64,000 nt of DNA from Candidatus Cloacimonetes bacterium 4572_55 (GTDB taxonomy: Bacteria > 4572-55): NCBI GenBank assembly GCA_002084765.1, contig NBMB01000029.1:36324-100323 (forward strand), written 5' to 3'. The notes below the pieces were generated by a model that made no database searches, was not told the DNA's origin, and worked only from the letters and a program-made list of their open reading frames with translations. Of this stretch, positions 8,875 through 17,969 are shown piece after piece. The position numbers and the translations under genes are program-made. The stretch's first letter is position 1; each line of letters begins with the position of its first letter.

Positions 8875-9532
8875 CTGGAAAACCTCCGTTATCAGACTTG
8901 ACGCGACAGGACGAAAAACTCGAAGCGTTGATCACCGACCGACTTTATATCATACAAAAAAAGTTAGGTTATCGATACACAGAAGACGCTATTTTGTTGT
9001 TTAATTTCATAAAAAAAAGAAAACCTGTTCCATCCGTGCTAGAAATCGGCGCGGGCGGCGGAATTCTTTCTCTCCTACTGGCGCATGAATGGCAATCGTG
9101 CCAAATTCGAGCCATCGAAATTCAAAACGAATTGGCGGAAATGGGACAACGAAGCATTATCTATAACCGATTACAAGATCGCGTCGTAATTGAGCGAGCA
9201 GATTTGCGAAATCTGAATCTGCCTTTTGCCGGACAGCACTACCCGCTTATTATGACGAACCCTCCTTTTTTTCGACTGGGAGAAGGTCGTCTGCCCCCCA
9301 ACCCGACTCGGAGGATCTCTCGGCACGAGGTCGCCTGTTGTTTTGACGATATATGCAGAACAGTCCAGAAAATCCTCATGCCGACCGGCAAATTTATCTT
9401 TATCCATATCCACCGCAGACTCGACGAGATACGAGACACACTCAACTGCAATCATCTGGAACTTGTTGAGATAGAAGGTATTAGGGGAAAGTTTTTGGCG
9501 GTAGGGGTCCACAAAAAAAAAATCGCCCATAA
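8865..9532 (+). CDS. TrmN6-like tRNA (adenine-N6) methyltransferase, frameshifted at an A10 tract
   Basis: Class I SAM-dependent methyltransferase resembling TrmN6/YfiC, which modifies A37 of tRNA-Val. The N-terminus (DRLYIIQKKLGYRYTEDAIL) is typical of that family. SAM motif I is VLEIGAGGGILSLLLA and the catalytic motif IV is MTNPPF. As written, the frame continues to 9836, but the last 90 or so residues are antisense to the next gene and look like noise. A run of ten A at 9513-9522 precedes a TAA at 9530-9532 that is reached by a -1 shift, giving about 222 residues, near the usual 230-250. I annotate that end. Slippage, mutation or sequencing error are all possible. Confidence 0.75.
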
Positions 9533-9563
9533 CGCAGAACGCCAGTCTGCATTTATTTGCGGA

Positions 9564-10319
9564 TCAGACAGTCAATACGCCATGAATTGCATCCGCCATT
9601 TCCACCATCAAATTCGGGTCTTTTTTTTGCTCGAAAATAGTTCCGGTGACAATAAAATTCGCTCCGGCTTTCACCTTTTTCTCAGCGGACTCTGGGGTAC
9701 GGATTCCGCCGCCCACAATCAATGGGATGGAGACATATTTCCGCACTGCCCCGATCATCCGTTCTGGCACGCTCTGTTCCGCTCCACTTCCGCCGTCCAT
9801 ATAGATCAGTTTCATGCCCAAGAATTCGCCGGCTAGTGCGTGCGCGGCTGCGATCTCCGGTTTATGTCGAGGAATCGGGAACGTGCCGCTCATAAACTGA
9901 GCCGTAGTTGGTCTACCGGATTCGATCAGCATATATCCGACCGAAATCGGCTCCAACCCAGCTCTCTTGATAAGAGGCGCGCCTTTGACCTGCTCGCCGA
10001 TCAAGTACTCGGCACTACGACCGCTGATCAGGGACATGAAGAGGATCGCGTCGGCTTTTTTAGAAATCTGATTTACCCCGCCGGGAAAAAGCACAACGGG
10101 TAAAGTCACTTCCTTTTTGATCGCGGTGAGCAACGCGTCCAGTTCATTGGTAAAAAGCAGACTTCCGCCGACAAATAGGATATCTGCGCCGGCTTGCTCC
10201 GATCGAACAGCAAGCTGAACGCCCTCTTTTAATGAAACTTTATCCGGATCGATCAATACAATAAAACCGGCTTTTTTAGTTTCCGCGGTACGCAAAAAAT
10301 GTTGATAAACTCGCATCAT
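9564..10319 (-). CDS. Geranylgeranylglyceryl phosphate synthase family protein (PcrB/GGGPS)
   Basis: 251-residue TIM-barrel prenyltransferase that joins glycerol-1-phosphate to a polyprenyl diphosphate, the first committed step of archaeal-type ether lipids. Visible motifs: LIDPDK (23-27), VLFPGG, FMSLISGRSAEYLIGEQV, the glycerol-phosphate site YMDGGSGA (173-180), IVGGGIRTPE (201-210) and VTGTIFE. The length and YMDGGSGA suggest the larger (group II) enzymes of Archaea and some FCB bacteria rather than Bacillus PcrB. The promoter described below puts the transcript start past an upstream TTG, so I start at the ATG at 10319. Prenyl length is not predictable here. Confidence 0.9.
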   Translation of the reverse strand: MMRVYQHFLRTAETKKAGFIVLIDPDKVSLKEGVQLAVRSEQAGADILFVGGSLLFTNELDALLTAIKKEVTLPVVLFPGGVNQISKKADAILFMSLISGRSAEYLIGEQVKGAPLIKRAGLEPISVGYMLIESGRPTTAQFMSGTFPIPRHKPEIAAAHALAGEFLGMKLIYMDGGSGAEQSVPERMIGAVRKYVSIPLIVGGGIRTPESAEKKVKAGANFIVTGTIFEQKKDPNLMVEMADAIHGVLTV

Positions 10320-10365
10320 TTTTCTATTTATTTTAAAATTTCGTTTCAATTTCGATAAGGTTGTC

Positions 10366-10394
10366 AATTTATCATGTCAGACAAGCGATGTCAA
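10366..10394 (-). promoter_or_regulatory. Sigma-70-type promoter for the GGGP synthase gene
   Basis: On the minus strand, TTGACA (10394-10389), a 17-bp spacer and TAAATT (10371-10366). The transcript would begin near 10359, just inside an alternative TTG codon, which argues for translation from the ATG at 10319. Confidence 0.5.
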
Positions 10395-10516
10395 CAAATA
10401 ATTGACAATTATTTTTTTCGTAATAAGCTAACATACTTATTTATTTGATCTTATCGTCATACAATACGATTTCTTGACCACTGCGCGCCCCTGTTTAATT
10501 AAAACTCTTTTGGCTG

Positions 10517-10556
10517 AGACTTTTGATAAAAATATAAGACTTTTGATAAAAATAAA
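10517..10556 (+). repeat. 20-bp direct repeat, 2 copies, in the leader of the EI24/CysZ-like gene
   Basis: AGACTTTTGATAAAAATATA followed at once by AGACTTTTGATAAAAATAAA. The second copy runs into the ribosome-binding AAAGG, and the ATG lies at 10565. Another case of a start-proximal tandem duplication in this window. Confidence 0.9.
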
Positions 10557-10564
10557 GGTTCATT

Positions 10565-11356
10565 ATGATAAATTTGCAACAGAAAAAAACGGAATTTTTT
10601 CTCGGAAGCGGCTTAAGCGCGTTTTCATATCATATTGTCTCAATTAAATTTATCAAAAATAATATTTCTCTATTGAAATACCTAATTTATCCCCTGATAA
10701 TAAATTCGGTAGCGTTTCTCATTTTATTTGCTGTCAGTTTTTATTTATACGATAATTGGCTCGATTCCATCATTCATCCGTCTGAGAGTTGGAGATACAC
10801 CCTGCTCTATTCGGCTATTATCATCATTTCCTCGATTTTATTCCTATTATTTATATTTTTTAGCTTCAGCCTGTTAAGTAGTGTTATCGCGGCTCCTTTC
10901 TATGATATGTTATCGCAGCGAACCGAAGAAATCGCGCTTGGCGTCTCATTAGATGAAGATTTTGATTGGCGTATTTTTTTACGAGACGCCCGAAATACCA
11001 TAATCGAGCAGATCCAACGTCTACTTTTCTTCGGCGCAATCTGGATTTGCGTGTTGCCGACTTTGCTGATTCCGGTAGCTGGAGAAATAGCGATCACTCT
11101 CGTCACGTTAACTTTTATAGGTTTTGAATACTTGGATCTGCCTCTTTCTCGCCTCAGATTGAGATTTCCCGATAAATTGCGCATTTTTTCTCGATACAAG
11201 CTGACCTTACTTGGCTTCGGCGCGGCAAGCGGTCTGCTTTTGGCAATCCCATTTGTGAATATTATCAGCATTCCCTTGTCAGTTGTGGGCGGCACTCTCC
11301 TATATTGCCATCGAATTCGACCGGAAGTCCTGCCCAAGGAGAAAGTTGATCATTGA
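10565..11356 (+). CDS. EI24/CysZ-like integral membrane protein
   Basis: 263 residues with at least four long hydrophobic segments (about 38-62, 80-108, 155-190, 225-245) and the family opening FLLG/FLGSGLSAF-type followed by LLKYLIYPLIINSV. CysZ members move sulfate across the inner membrane; EI24 homologues of unknown role share the fold, so substrate is open. A central cytoplasmic part (LSQRTEEIALGVSLDED) fits the family. The gene is alone, convergent with the sigma-54 regulator 11 bp away. Confidence 0.75.
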   Translation: MINLQQKKTEFFLGSGLSAFSYHIVSIKFIKNNISLLKYLIYPLIINSVAFLILFAVSFYLYDNWLDSIIHPSESWRYTLLYSAIIIISSILFLLFIFFSFSLLSSVIAAPFYDMLSQRTEEIALGVSLDEDFDWRIFLRDARNTIIEQIQRLLFFGAIWICVLPTLLIPVAGEIAITLVTLTFIGFEYLDLPLSRLRLRFPDKLRIFSRYKLTLLGFGAASGLLLAIPFVNIISIPLSVVGGTLLYCHRIRPEVLPKEKVDH

Positions 11357-11366
11357 TTTAGGCATA

Positions 11367-12752
11367 TCAATCTAAATTATACCACTTCAGCTTATTTAAT
11401 AGTGTTTTATAAGAAACGCCCATCAATTTTGCGGCTTTGCTTTTATTTCCACCAGTTTCCTTTAAAACTTGACGGATATATTGTATCTCTGCTTTGCTCG
11501 CCGCGTCCTTTGAGACCTCCTGCAAGGGCGGATGCTCATGGGTCAGATCAAAAACTTTCGACTGCGGCTCGTCCGTCCATTCCGGCAAGATGATATGGTC
11601 GGACTCTAACGCATGACCGTCGGAGAGCAAAATTGCCCGCTCTAAGGTGTTGCGCAGTTCCCGCACATTGCCCCGCCATTGATAATCGCACAATCGATTG
11701 ATGAGTTTTTGCGATATTCTCACCGGCGAGATATTGAACTCCTCGCATATTTGCTTGATAAAAAAATAGATCAATTCTGGAATATCGTCTTTCCGATCCC
11801 GCAGTGGGGGCACGGTCAGCGGAAAAATACTCAGCCGAAAATAGAGATCTTCCCTGAATTTTTTTTCCTCAATCGCTTTTTTCAGATCAATATTGCTCGC
11901 CGCGATCACCCGCGCATTAATTGGAATTAGTCGAGAACCTCCGAGCCGCTCAATTTGACGCTCTTGAAGAACCCGCAAGAGTTTTGCCTGGAGATTTAAA
12001 TTCAGGTCGCCCACCTCGTCGAGAAAGATGGAGCCAAGATGCGCCAACTCAAATTTACCCAATTTCCGTTCAGCGGCTCCAGTAAACGCGCCCTTCTCAT
12101 ATCCGAACAGCTCATTTTCTAAGAGCGTATCCGGAATCGCCGCGCAATTGATCGGAACAAATTTTCTCTCTCTTCTCGGCGACAGGTGATGCACCGCTCG
12201 CGCAAACAGCTCCTTACCGGTTCCGCTTTCTCCCAACAACAGGACAGTCGTATTTTTCGACGCCACGCGCTTGACCTTGTCGAACAGGTCTCGAATCACA
12301 CGGGAACTGCCCACGATCTCCACCGGCAGATTCAATGTGTCGATCTGAGAGCGCGATAGCGAATTTTTTTGTTTCAATTCCGCTGTTTCCAACGTTTCTT
12401 TGATCGCCAGAAAAAGATGATCTAAATCGATCGGCTTGGTCAAGAAATCTGACGCGCCCTGTTTCATCGCCTGCACAGCGATTTCGATATCGCCGAACGC
12501 AGTCATCAGGATGACCGGCGTATCCTTATTCGCTTGATTTGCGATAGCTTTGATTTGCAATAATAAGGAAAGACCGTCCTGCCCCGGCATTTTTAGATCC
12601 GTCAATACAAGATCGATTTTTTGTTTTTTAAAAATTGACAGCCCGGTTTGCGCGTCTTCCGCGCCCATCGCGCGATACCCTTCCATGACCAGGGATTGGG
12701 TGATCATGGAACGCAAACTTCTTTTGTCTTCTACTACCAATATTGTCGCCAT
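11367..12752 (-). CDS. Sigma-54-dependent response regulator (NtrC/PilR family)
   Basis: 461 residues, complete. The receiver domain (1-120) has phospho-acceptor Asp52 in LVLTDLKMPG. The AAA+ domain has Walker A GESGTGKE (174-181), the sigma-54 contact loop GAFTGA (221-226), Walker B GSIFLDEVGD and the arginine-finger region [10 protein letters not shown] Fis-type helix-turn-helix closes the protein (GGNKSKAAKLMGVSYKTLLNKL). It needs RpoN and probably partners with a PilS/NtrB-type kinase such as the one at 5819-7570; the pairing is inference. It is a useful intact reference for the damaged paralogue at 22011-23256. Confidence 0.95.
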   Translation of the reverse strand: MATILVVEDKRSLRSMITQSLVMEGYRAMGAEDAQTGLSIFKKQKIDLVLTDLKMPGQDGLSLLLQIKAIANQANKDTPVILMTAFGDIEIAVQAMKQGASDFLTKPIDLDHLFLAIKETLETAELKQKNSLSRSQIDTLNLPVEIVGSSRVIRDLFDKVKRVASKNTTVLLLGESGTGKELFARAVHHLSPRRERKFVPINCAAIPDTLLENELFGYEKGAFTGAAERKLGKFELAHLGSIFLDEVGDLNLNLQAKLLRVLQERQIERLGGSRLIPINARVIAASNIDLKKAIEEKKFREDLYFRLSIFPLTVPPLRDRKDDIPELIYFFIKQICEEFNISPVRISQKLINRLCDYQWRGNVRELRNTLERAILLSDGHALESDHIILPEWTDEPQSKVFDLTHEHPPLQEVSKDAASKAEIQYIRQVLKETGGNKSKAAKLMGVSYKTLLNKLKWYNLD

Positions 12753-12815
12753 GAATCTCGCTTATATATCAATAATTTATGCCTAAGCAGTTACAATATT
12801 CTCGTGCATAGCTAC

Positions 12816-13985
12816 TTAAAAAATAAAATTAAGGGTTGACACAACAGTAAAAAGCCGCTCTTTGGTATCGAAAATCTCATCATAAAATTCGCTTTGCAAT
12901 GGATTGTCGCCCTTGGATCCAAGCCTTCGATGATACCCCAGCGCGACTTCGGCTTGGATTCTGTTCGTATTGAGATTGGCGCCAACATAATACGTTGTCC
13001 GATCGTCGAAGCTTAGCTTTCGTTGTTCATAATCGATATAACGCAGCGTTTTCCCTCTTGTCATGCCAAATCGGAGGACTGTTCTTGATGAAACCAACCT
13101 CTCGACAGCGAGACTGACGCGCCGTTTTGTCTTCCACTTTCCCCACTCTTGAGTCTCGGTCTCTCCCGGCTCTGATTCCAGGGGTTCGATATGTGCCGAT
13201 TGGGCGTACGCGCCGCCCACATCGATCAAAAAAGCAGTGTGGGTTCCGGATCCGAGACTGAAGCTGATGTGCATATCTCGAGGTTCACGATCCAGGAGTA
13301 TCGCGCGGGAATAGTCGTCAAACCGAGGCGTTCTCCCCTTTTGTCCAAACGCGTATTTGATATAAAATGAGAGGCGATAAATCGATTCAAAGTATGTCGC
13401 GCCCACGTCGACGGAGAAAAAATCATGCGTGGTCCGGCTCTGATTCGGCTTTTTGTAGTCAAATTTTTGATAAACAGCAGTGACGCCGGTGATCATATCC
13501 GGGCTTGAATAGTCGCACACAGCAGACCGGACGCTAAGAAAATCGCTATCGCTGAAAAGATAGTCCTCGTATCCAAGCGGGTGGGACAGCTCGACTTTTT
13601 GTGACCCTTTCGTAGCCGCAACTCCGAAGTAAGATTGAAGATAGGTGAGAGAATAGCCGTCGGATTTCGTCTCGCCGCCGATTATTTTTTCGCTGCCCGA
13701 GGGCGAGTCAGATATCCCACTCGTCCATGAGTAGCGTTGGCGGAATGTGGAAAAGGAGACCATTCGTCGATAAAATCCTATCAACTCCGCAGGGTTGGCG
13801 AACATACCGTCCGGCTGAGAAGAGAGGGATCCGATCGCGCCGGCTAATGCGTGACTTCTTGCGCTCATAGGTTGGGGCTGGGCAAGGAGCGGCGTCGCAT
13901 AAAGTGCGGATATCAAAAGGAAAACGCTTGAAATTCGTGTGCATTCAGAAATGAATGCGGCAAAATCTATCTTTCGATTTATCAA
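12816..13985 (-). CDS. Outer-membrane beta-barrel protein, PorV/UPF0164-like
   Basis: 389 residues with a signal peptide (SSVFLLISALYATPLLAQ) and then SARSHALAGAIGSLSSQPDGMFANPAELI. This 'variable Gly-Ala, NPA' opening is typical of FadL/UPF0164/PorV-type barrels in FCB bacteria. The rest alternates aromatic and polar residues as in beta-barrels and ends in a C-terminal aromatic (VVSTLNFIF). The start appears to be TTG at 13985, with AAGGA inside the last codons of the upstream CapA gene only 2 bp away, so the two are translationally coupled. Role unknown. Confidence 0.7.
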   Translation of the reverse strand: MINRKIDFAAFISECTRISSVFLLISALYATPLLAQPQPMSARSHALAGAIGSLSSQPDGMFANPAELIGFYRRMVSFSTFRQRYSWTSGISDSPSGSEKIIGGETKSDGYSLTYLQSYFGVAATKGSQKVELSHPLGYEDYLFSDSDFLSVRSAVCDYSSPDMITGVTAVYQKFDYKKPNQSRTTHDFFSVDVGATYFESIYRLSFYIKYAFGQKGRTPRFDDYSRAILLDREPRDMHISFSLGSGTHTAFLIDVGGAYAQSAHIEPLESEPGETETQEWGKWKTKRRVSLAVERLVSSRTVLRFGMTRGKTLRYIDYEQRKLSFDDRTTYYVGANLNTNRIQAEVALGYHRRLGSKGDNPLQSEFYDEIFDTKERLFTVVSTLNFIF

Positions 13986-13987
13986 TT

Positions 13988-15085
13988 TTATTTGTCCTTA
14001 TTAATTGAAATAACACCGATATCATTTTTGACGTCGATCTCCGTACCAAAAGGCTTTGATAACGTGACAATCTCGTTCAGGATCGCTTCAGCCGCGGTCC
14101 CTGTCTCGATTTTGGTCTGGAAATGCACCTTGAAGTTATCGACAATGAGCGGGATCAGTTCGGCTTTTTTTAGCCCGTTTTGGTCAAAGTAGACCTTCAG
14201 TGCCGCGCTGGTCTTTGCATTTGGACTGTATGATCCGAATGCAAAATTGCCCAAACTGTATGCGATCACCCCATTTTTGTATGCTTCAACTCCCTGAAGA
14301 ATATGGGGATGATGCCCGATAACCAACAACGCGCCGCTGTCAATCGCCAATCGAGCCAGATCTTTCTGATATCCTTTCGGATAGTCCAGAAGTTCCTGTC
14401 CCCAATGAAAAGAGACTACAACCATATCCGCTTGTTGCGCCGCGATTGACACATCTTTTTGAATATAATTTCTCCGAGCTTGCGCCGTCCCGGGCCGAGA
14501 AGCCGTGGCGTAAAATGACTTGGGATAGGTTGCTGAATAGGAGAGAAAAGCGATTTTGTACCCATCGATAGAGTAGATTTTCGGCTGTCGCGCCTGCTCC
14601 AGATTTTCACCCGCGCCAGACGCAATCAGTCCGGCGGAGTCCAAAATCGCGACTGTGCTTGTCAACGCGCGGGCTCCGAAATCCATAATGTGATTATTCG
14701 CAAGGCAAAGCACGTCAAATCCCGCGTTTTTAATCCCGTCTGCGCACTTCGGCGACGCCAAAAAAGTGTATGTCTTTGTGGGATCAGCCGGTCCTTTAAA
14801 ATCCGACGCGGGTCCTAATGGTGCTTCCAAGTTTCCGATCGCGACATCTGCGCTTCGGATCATCTCCTTGGTGTACTTGAAAGGATAATCCGCCCCTTTC
14901 TCAATGATAAAGGATTCCATTTTTCCACTCATCATAATGTCGCCGACCGCTATCAATGAGCGCACAGGATTCTCATTCTCTTCCATACCAGTCTGGCTCT
15001 CATGGATCGGCTGTCCATTTGACGTAACCGAGATAAATAAAAAAATAACCGTTGTCAATAAAATAAATTTCTTTATATTAGCCAT
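13988..15085 (-). CDS. CapA family metallophosphoesterase-like protein
   Basis: 365 residues, exported (signal peptide KKFILLTTVIFLFISVTSNG). CapA/PgsA proteins carry a calcineurin-like fold and take part in poly-gamma-glutamate or other polymer export. Metal-site motifs are visible: AVGDIMMSGKM, VAIGNLEAPLGP, LCLANNHIMDFG, VSFHWGQELL and VIGHHPHILQGVE. No pgsBC genes are nearby, so a capsule role is not supported by context. GGAGC precedes the ATG at 15085. It forms an operon with the downstream outer-membrane protein. Confidence 0.88.
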   Translation of the reverse strand: MANIKKFILLTTVIFLFISVTSNGQPIHESQTGMEENENPVRSLIAVGDIMMSGKMESFIIEKGADYPFKYTKEMIRSADVAIGNLEAPLGPASDFKGPADPTKTYTFLASPKCADGIKNAGFDVLCLANNHIMDFGARALTSTVAILDSAGLIASGAGENLEQARQPKIYSIDGYKIAFLSYSATYPKSFYATASRPGTAQARRNYIQKDVSIAAQQADMVVVSFHWGQELLDYPKGYQKDLARLAIDSGALLVIGHHPHILQGVEAYKNGVIAYSLGNFAFGSYSPNAKTSAALKVYFDQNGLKKAELIPLIVDNFKVHFQTKIETGTAAEAILNEIVTLSKPFGTEIDVKNDIGVISINKDK

Positions 15086-15277
15086 ATCCCGCTCCTACTT
15101 TTGGTAGACTTTACATTAAAAACTTAAAAATACGAATACATACAAAATAGCATAATGAGATAATATAAGAGGTATAGTTTGATGTCAAGATTATATTTTT
15201 CCGCGAGTCTATAAACGTGACGCCGGTTCGACATAATTGATAAAAAATCGAATACTAAGAGAATAAAGGATATTTTC

Positions 15278-17887
15278 ATGGGTGAAAATACAAAAGCTCC
15301 TGTCCAAAATGTAGCGGAGATAACCACTAAGCCGACCCCGTCTCCTCTCACCCCCCAACTTACCAAAGATAACGCCTTTCGCCTCATTCGAGAAAATCTG
15401 CGTAAAGGCAAAATGCCAGACACGGTTAAAATGATCATGGCGAGTGGCAAAATGCCGAATGGAGACGAGGTGCCAGTCGACATCATTCTGCGATTGTCTA
15501 GGGATCCGAGTAGGGGTGTGCGGCTGAAAGCTCACCAGCTCATTTCTGAGTTTGGCGAGGACGTGTTCTATGAAATTCTCTGGGGCCCCTACGACGACCC
15601 TGAGTTGATGGATATTATCATCAATCGATTTTCTAAGCATGAGGAAAAAATCCGAGCAATATTTTTTGATCCTGGAATCAACATGGGAGCAAAACAGACT
15701 TGCCTTGAAAAATTCCCTCATATTTTTGCCCATTTTTTAGCACGCTCGATCATTCGGATTGTGGGCGGGCAAATCCTTTTCTCATACCTCAAAGCTCGAC
15801 CCGAGGATAAACGGTTTGTGCTTGATACGCTGTTGGAAGCCGAGGTTTTTGAAGATGACGGAGAACACCAACGTAGCGAATCGACCGACGTGCAAAAAGC
15901 ACTGATCAAGAACTTTAGCCCGAATAGGATCCGGAGAGAGACTAAGCTGATTTTTGCTCAAGGAAAAACTCCGAGCGGCGATCCTCTGCCCATTGAAATT
16001 ATTTCAAAACTGCTGGTTGACGCCGATAAAGAGGTTCGCAGTCAAGCCGCGATGACACTGATGGATTTCGATTCTAAAGAGATGATCCACGTATTAAGAA
16101 GCGAACATATCGATAGCCAAATTTTGCAAGCACTTGCCCATTACATCCATGACCCGAAAATTGTGGAGGCGATCTGCGTCTCGCCGCATGTCACGGACAA
16201 GATTATCGTGTATATGTTAGAAAACAATTTTAAGGTGACGATATCCGCTATTTTTCGGCATCTAACAAAAAACCCACAATTCACAATTTTTAAGGATGTC
16301 TTACAAGAATATCCTGAACACGCCAATTTTATTTTATCTCTATTTTATGAGCAATACGACGAAAATTTGGATTTAAGCGAATGGATACGAAAAGCGCGTT
16401 TGGAAAAGCAGGTCAATATGCTGGCGAAAGAGTTAGAGCCGATTATAGAGATGGAACAGCATACTTATACAATGGCTGAGATTCTGTTGAGACTCTCGCC
16501 AGAAAATATCGCTTTGATCGGCGATATTATTCATGGAAAAGCATCGGGCGGACAACGGAATTATGACCGGTTGTTTCTCAGCCTGCTGGAAATCGAACTG
16601 CTTCGGGAGATCTGGGGCGACGAGACTTTCGGTAAAGTGATGGGCTATTTGAAACGGATCAAAAGCACCGCGCTGCTAAAGACATGGGCACTGATGTTGC
16701 CCTACAAAGAGCTGTCCGGCACGCTCGCTTTGCTGGTTCATACATTTTGGAAACTGGGGAAGCAGTTTTGCCGCATCAAAGGAAAAGCCCCTATCTACAT
16801 TACTGTAACCGAGATATTCGACTTTATTTGGAATCTATTGAAGGCGGTGCAGCAACTACGACCCACATTTTCATTCTTTGATCTCAAGACCCTTTTCTTA
16901 GGCTCCCGATCCATGCGATACACGGCAGATGAAGAGGTATTTGCCACAGAATGCTTGCTTGTCTCCGGATTCCGTTGTCAGGCGAACGGCAATTTCATGT
17001 TCGACTTAGGTCAATTTTTGACAGTGGGTGAGCTGAAGACATTCGGCAGCAGCAAAGAGGCGACAAAAAAACGGAAGTTTACGCAAGAGGAAATTCAAAA
17101 GGTCAAGCAAGAGCTGAAAAAATTGTCGGCAAAACAAAAAATTTCTTTGATACCACAAGCACCAGTCGATGTGGTGCGGATCCTGGTGCGGGACCCAGAC
17201 CCGAATGTGGTCGCCGCCACGCTGAGATCTAAACTGGCGACTCAGCGAGAAGCCATGGTCTTGGCACTGCAAAAAACGACTGCCTCGAATATTTTAGAAG
17301 AAATTGCTAAAAACAAAAATTGGGTGAGTAAATACCCGATTAAAATCGCCCTGGTCAACAATCCAAAGACCCCGCTCGATATTTCGCTTGGACTCATAGT
17401 CGATCTGCTGCAACAAGACCTCATGCGGCTGATCCAAAGCTCTGAGGTTGCACCGTCGGTCCGCGCAAAAGCGGAGCAGCAGTTCCGTAACCGTATCTCT
17501 GAGCTGTCGATCGAGGAACGGGAAAAGATGGCGGAAAGAGCCTCTATCGAACTGGTCGATGTCTTTTTGGACGACCAAAATGAAACCGTTCTGCTTGCGC
17601 TCCTGCGCAGCGCGGGTATTCGGGAGAGCCACATCATGAAGTTGGCAAAACGAAAATTCACCACCGGAGCTGTGCTGGAAGATATCGCCTCAAATCCTGT
17701 TTGGATAAATAATTACTCGATTTTATTAGAAGTGGTCAACCACCAGAATCTACCCCAAAGCGCGGCACTAAAGCTGATGCGGACACTGTCGCCATACGAT
17801 CTGAGGCAGCTCTCTCGCAATCGAGATATCTCTTCATCAGTCCAGGAAGGCGCACTGCGCATGTATCTCCAAAAAGGAGGGAGATAA
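15278..17887 (+). CDS. Large HEAT-like repeat protein (869 aa), unknown function
   Basis: Almost entirely alpha-helical and leucine-rich, with no signal peptide or membrane helix. Repeating units contain 'DPDPNVVAATL' and 'NKNWVSKYPIKIALVNNPKTPLD'-type segments, where each two-helix block ends in a NP-x-TP turn. Two copies of a block occur in the N-terminal 260 residues (KMPDTVKMIMASGKMPNGDEVP and RRETKLIFAQGKTPSGDPLP). The C-terminal 280 residues match the 266-residue protein at 52345-53145. Homologues in Acidobacteria and Deltaproteobacteria, as I recall, are uncharacterised. A scaffold role is plausible but unproven. AAGGAGG near its 3' end serves the next, truncated frame. Confidence 0.8.
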   Translation: MGENTKAPVQNVAEITTKPTPSPLTPQLTKDNAFRLIRENLRKGKMPDTVKMIMASGKMPNGDEVPVDIILRLSRDPSRGVRLKAHQLISEFGEDVFYEILWGPYDDPELMDIIINRFSKHEEKIRAIFFDPGINMGAKQTCLEKFPHIFAHFLARSIIRIVGGQILFSYLKARPEDKRFVLDTLLEAEVFEDDGEHQRSESTDVQKALIKNFSPNRIRRETKLIFAQGKTPSGDPLPIEIISKLLVDADKEVRSQAAMTLMDFDSKEMIHVLRSEHIDSQILQALAHYIHDPKIVEAICVSPHVTDKIIVYMLENNFKVTISAIFRHLTKNPQFTIFKDVLQEYPEHANFILSLFYEQYDENLDLSEWIRKARLEKQVNMLAKELEPIIEMEQHTYTMAEILLRLSPENIALIGDIIHGKASGGQRNYDRLFLSLLEIELLREIWGDETFGKVMGYLKRIKSTALLKTWALMLPYKELSGTLALLVHTFWKLGKQFCRIKGKAPIYITVTEIFDFIWNLLKAVQQLRPTFSFFDLKTLFLGSRSMRYTADEEVFATECLLVSGFRCQANGNFMFDLGQFLTVGELKTFGSSKEATKKRKFTQEEIQKVKQELKKLSAKQKISLIPQAPVDVVRILVRDPDPNVVAATLRSKLATQREAMVLALQKTTASNILEEIAKNKNWVSKYPIKIALVNNPKTPLDISLGLIVDLLQQDLMRLIQSSEVAPSVRAKAEQQFRNRISELSIEEREKMAERASIELVDVFLDDQNETVLLALLRSAGIRESHIMKLAKRKFTTGAVLEDIASNPVWINNYSILLEVVNHQNLPQSAALKLMRTLSPYDLRQLSRNRDISSSVQEGALRMYLQKGGR

Positions 17888-17955
17888 TGGCTGGAACCCC
17901 CCCCCCAAAAAAACTATCAATAGGCAGTATATTGATAATTAATGTGTTAAATTAA
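17887..17955 (+). pseudogene. Truncated, translationally coupled reading frame (22 codons) with a C10-A7 tract
   Basis: The TAA of the 869-residue gene overlaps an ATG (TAATG), and AAGGAGG lies 6 bases before it, the best ribosome site in the area. The frame reads MAGTPPPKKLSIGSILI and then stops five residues later. This looks like the normal N-terminus of a protein (a KKLSIG-ILI opening resembles GspE-N-type domains) cut off by a later rearrangement. A run of ten C and seven A (17897-17913) lies inside it. Function unknown. Confidence 0.5.
17897..17913 (+). repeat. Homopolymer tract C10-A7
   Basis: Ten C followed by seven A, placed 57 bp before the start of a TonB-dependent receptor gene and inside the truncated frame at 17887. 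Tracts of this type are prone to slippage, and also to sequencing error. Confidence 0.9.
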
Positions 17956-17969
17956 AATGTGGTAAAAAA

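Noticed and set aside
9533-9836. C-terminal extension of the TrmN6-like methyltransferase
   Set aside because: Antisense to the GGGP synthase gene and beyond the normal domain end; explained by the A10 frameshift.
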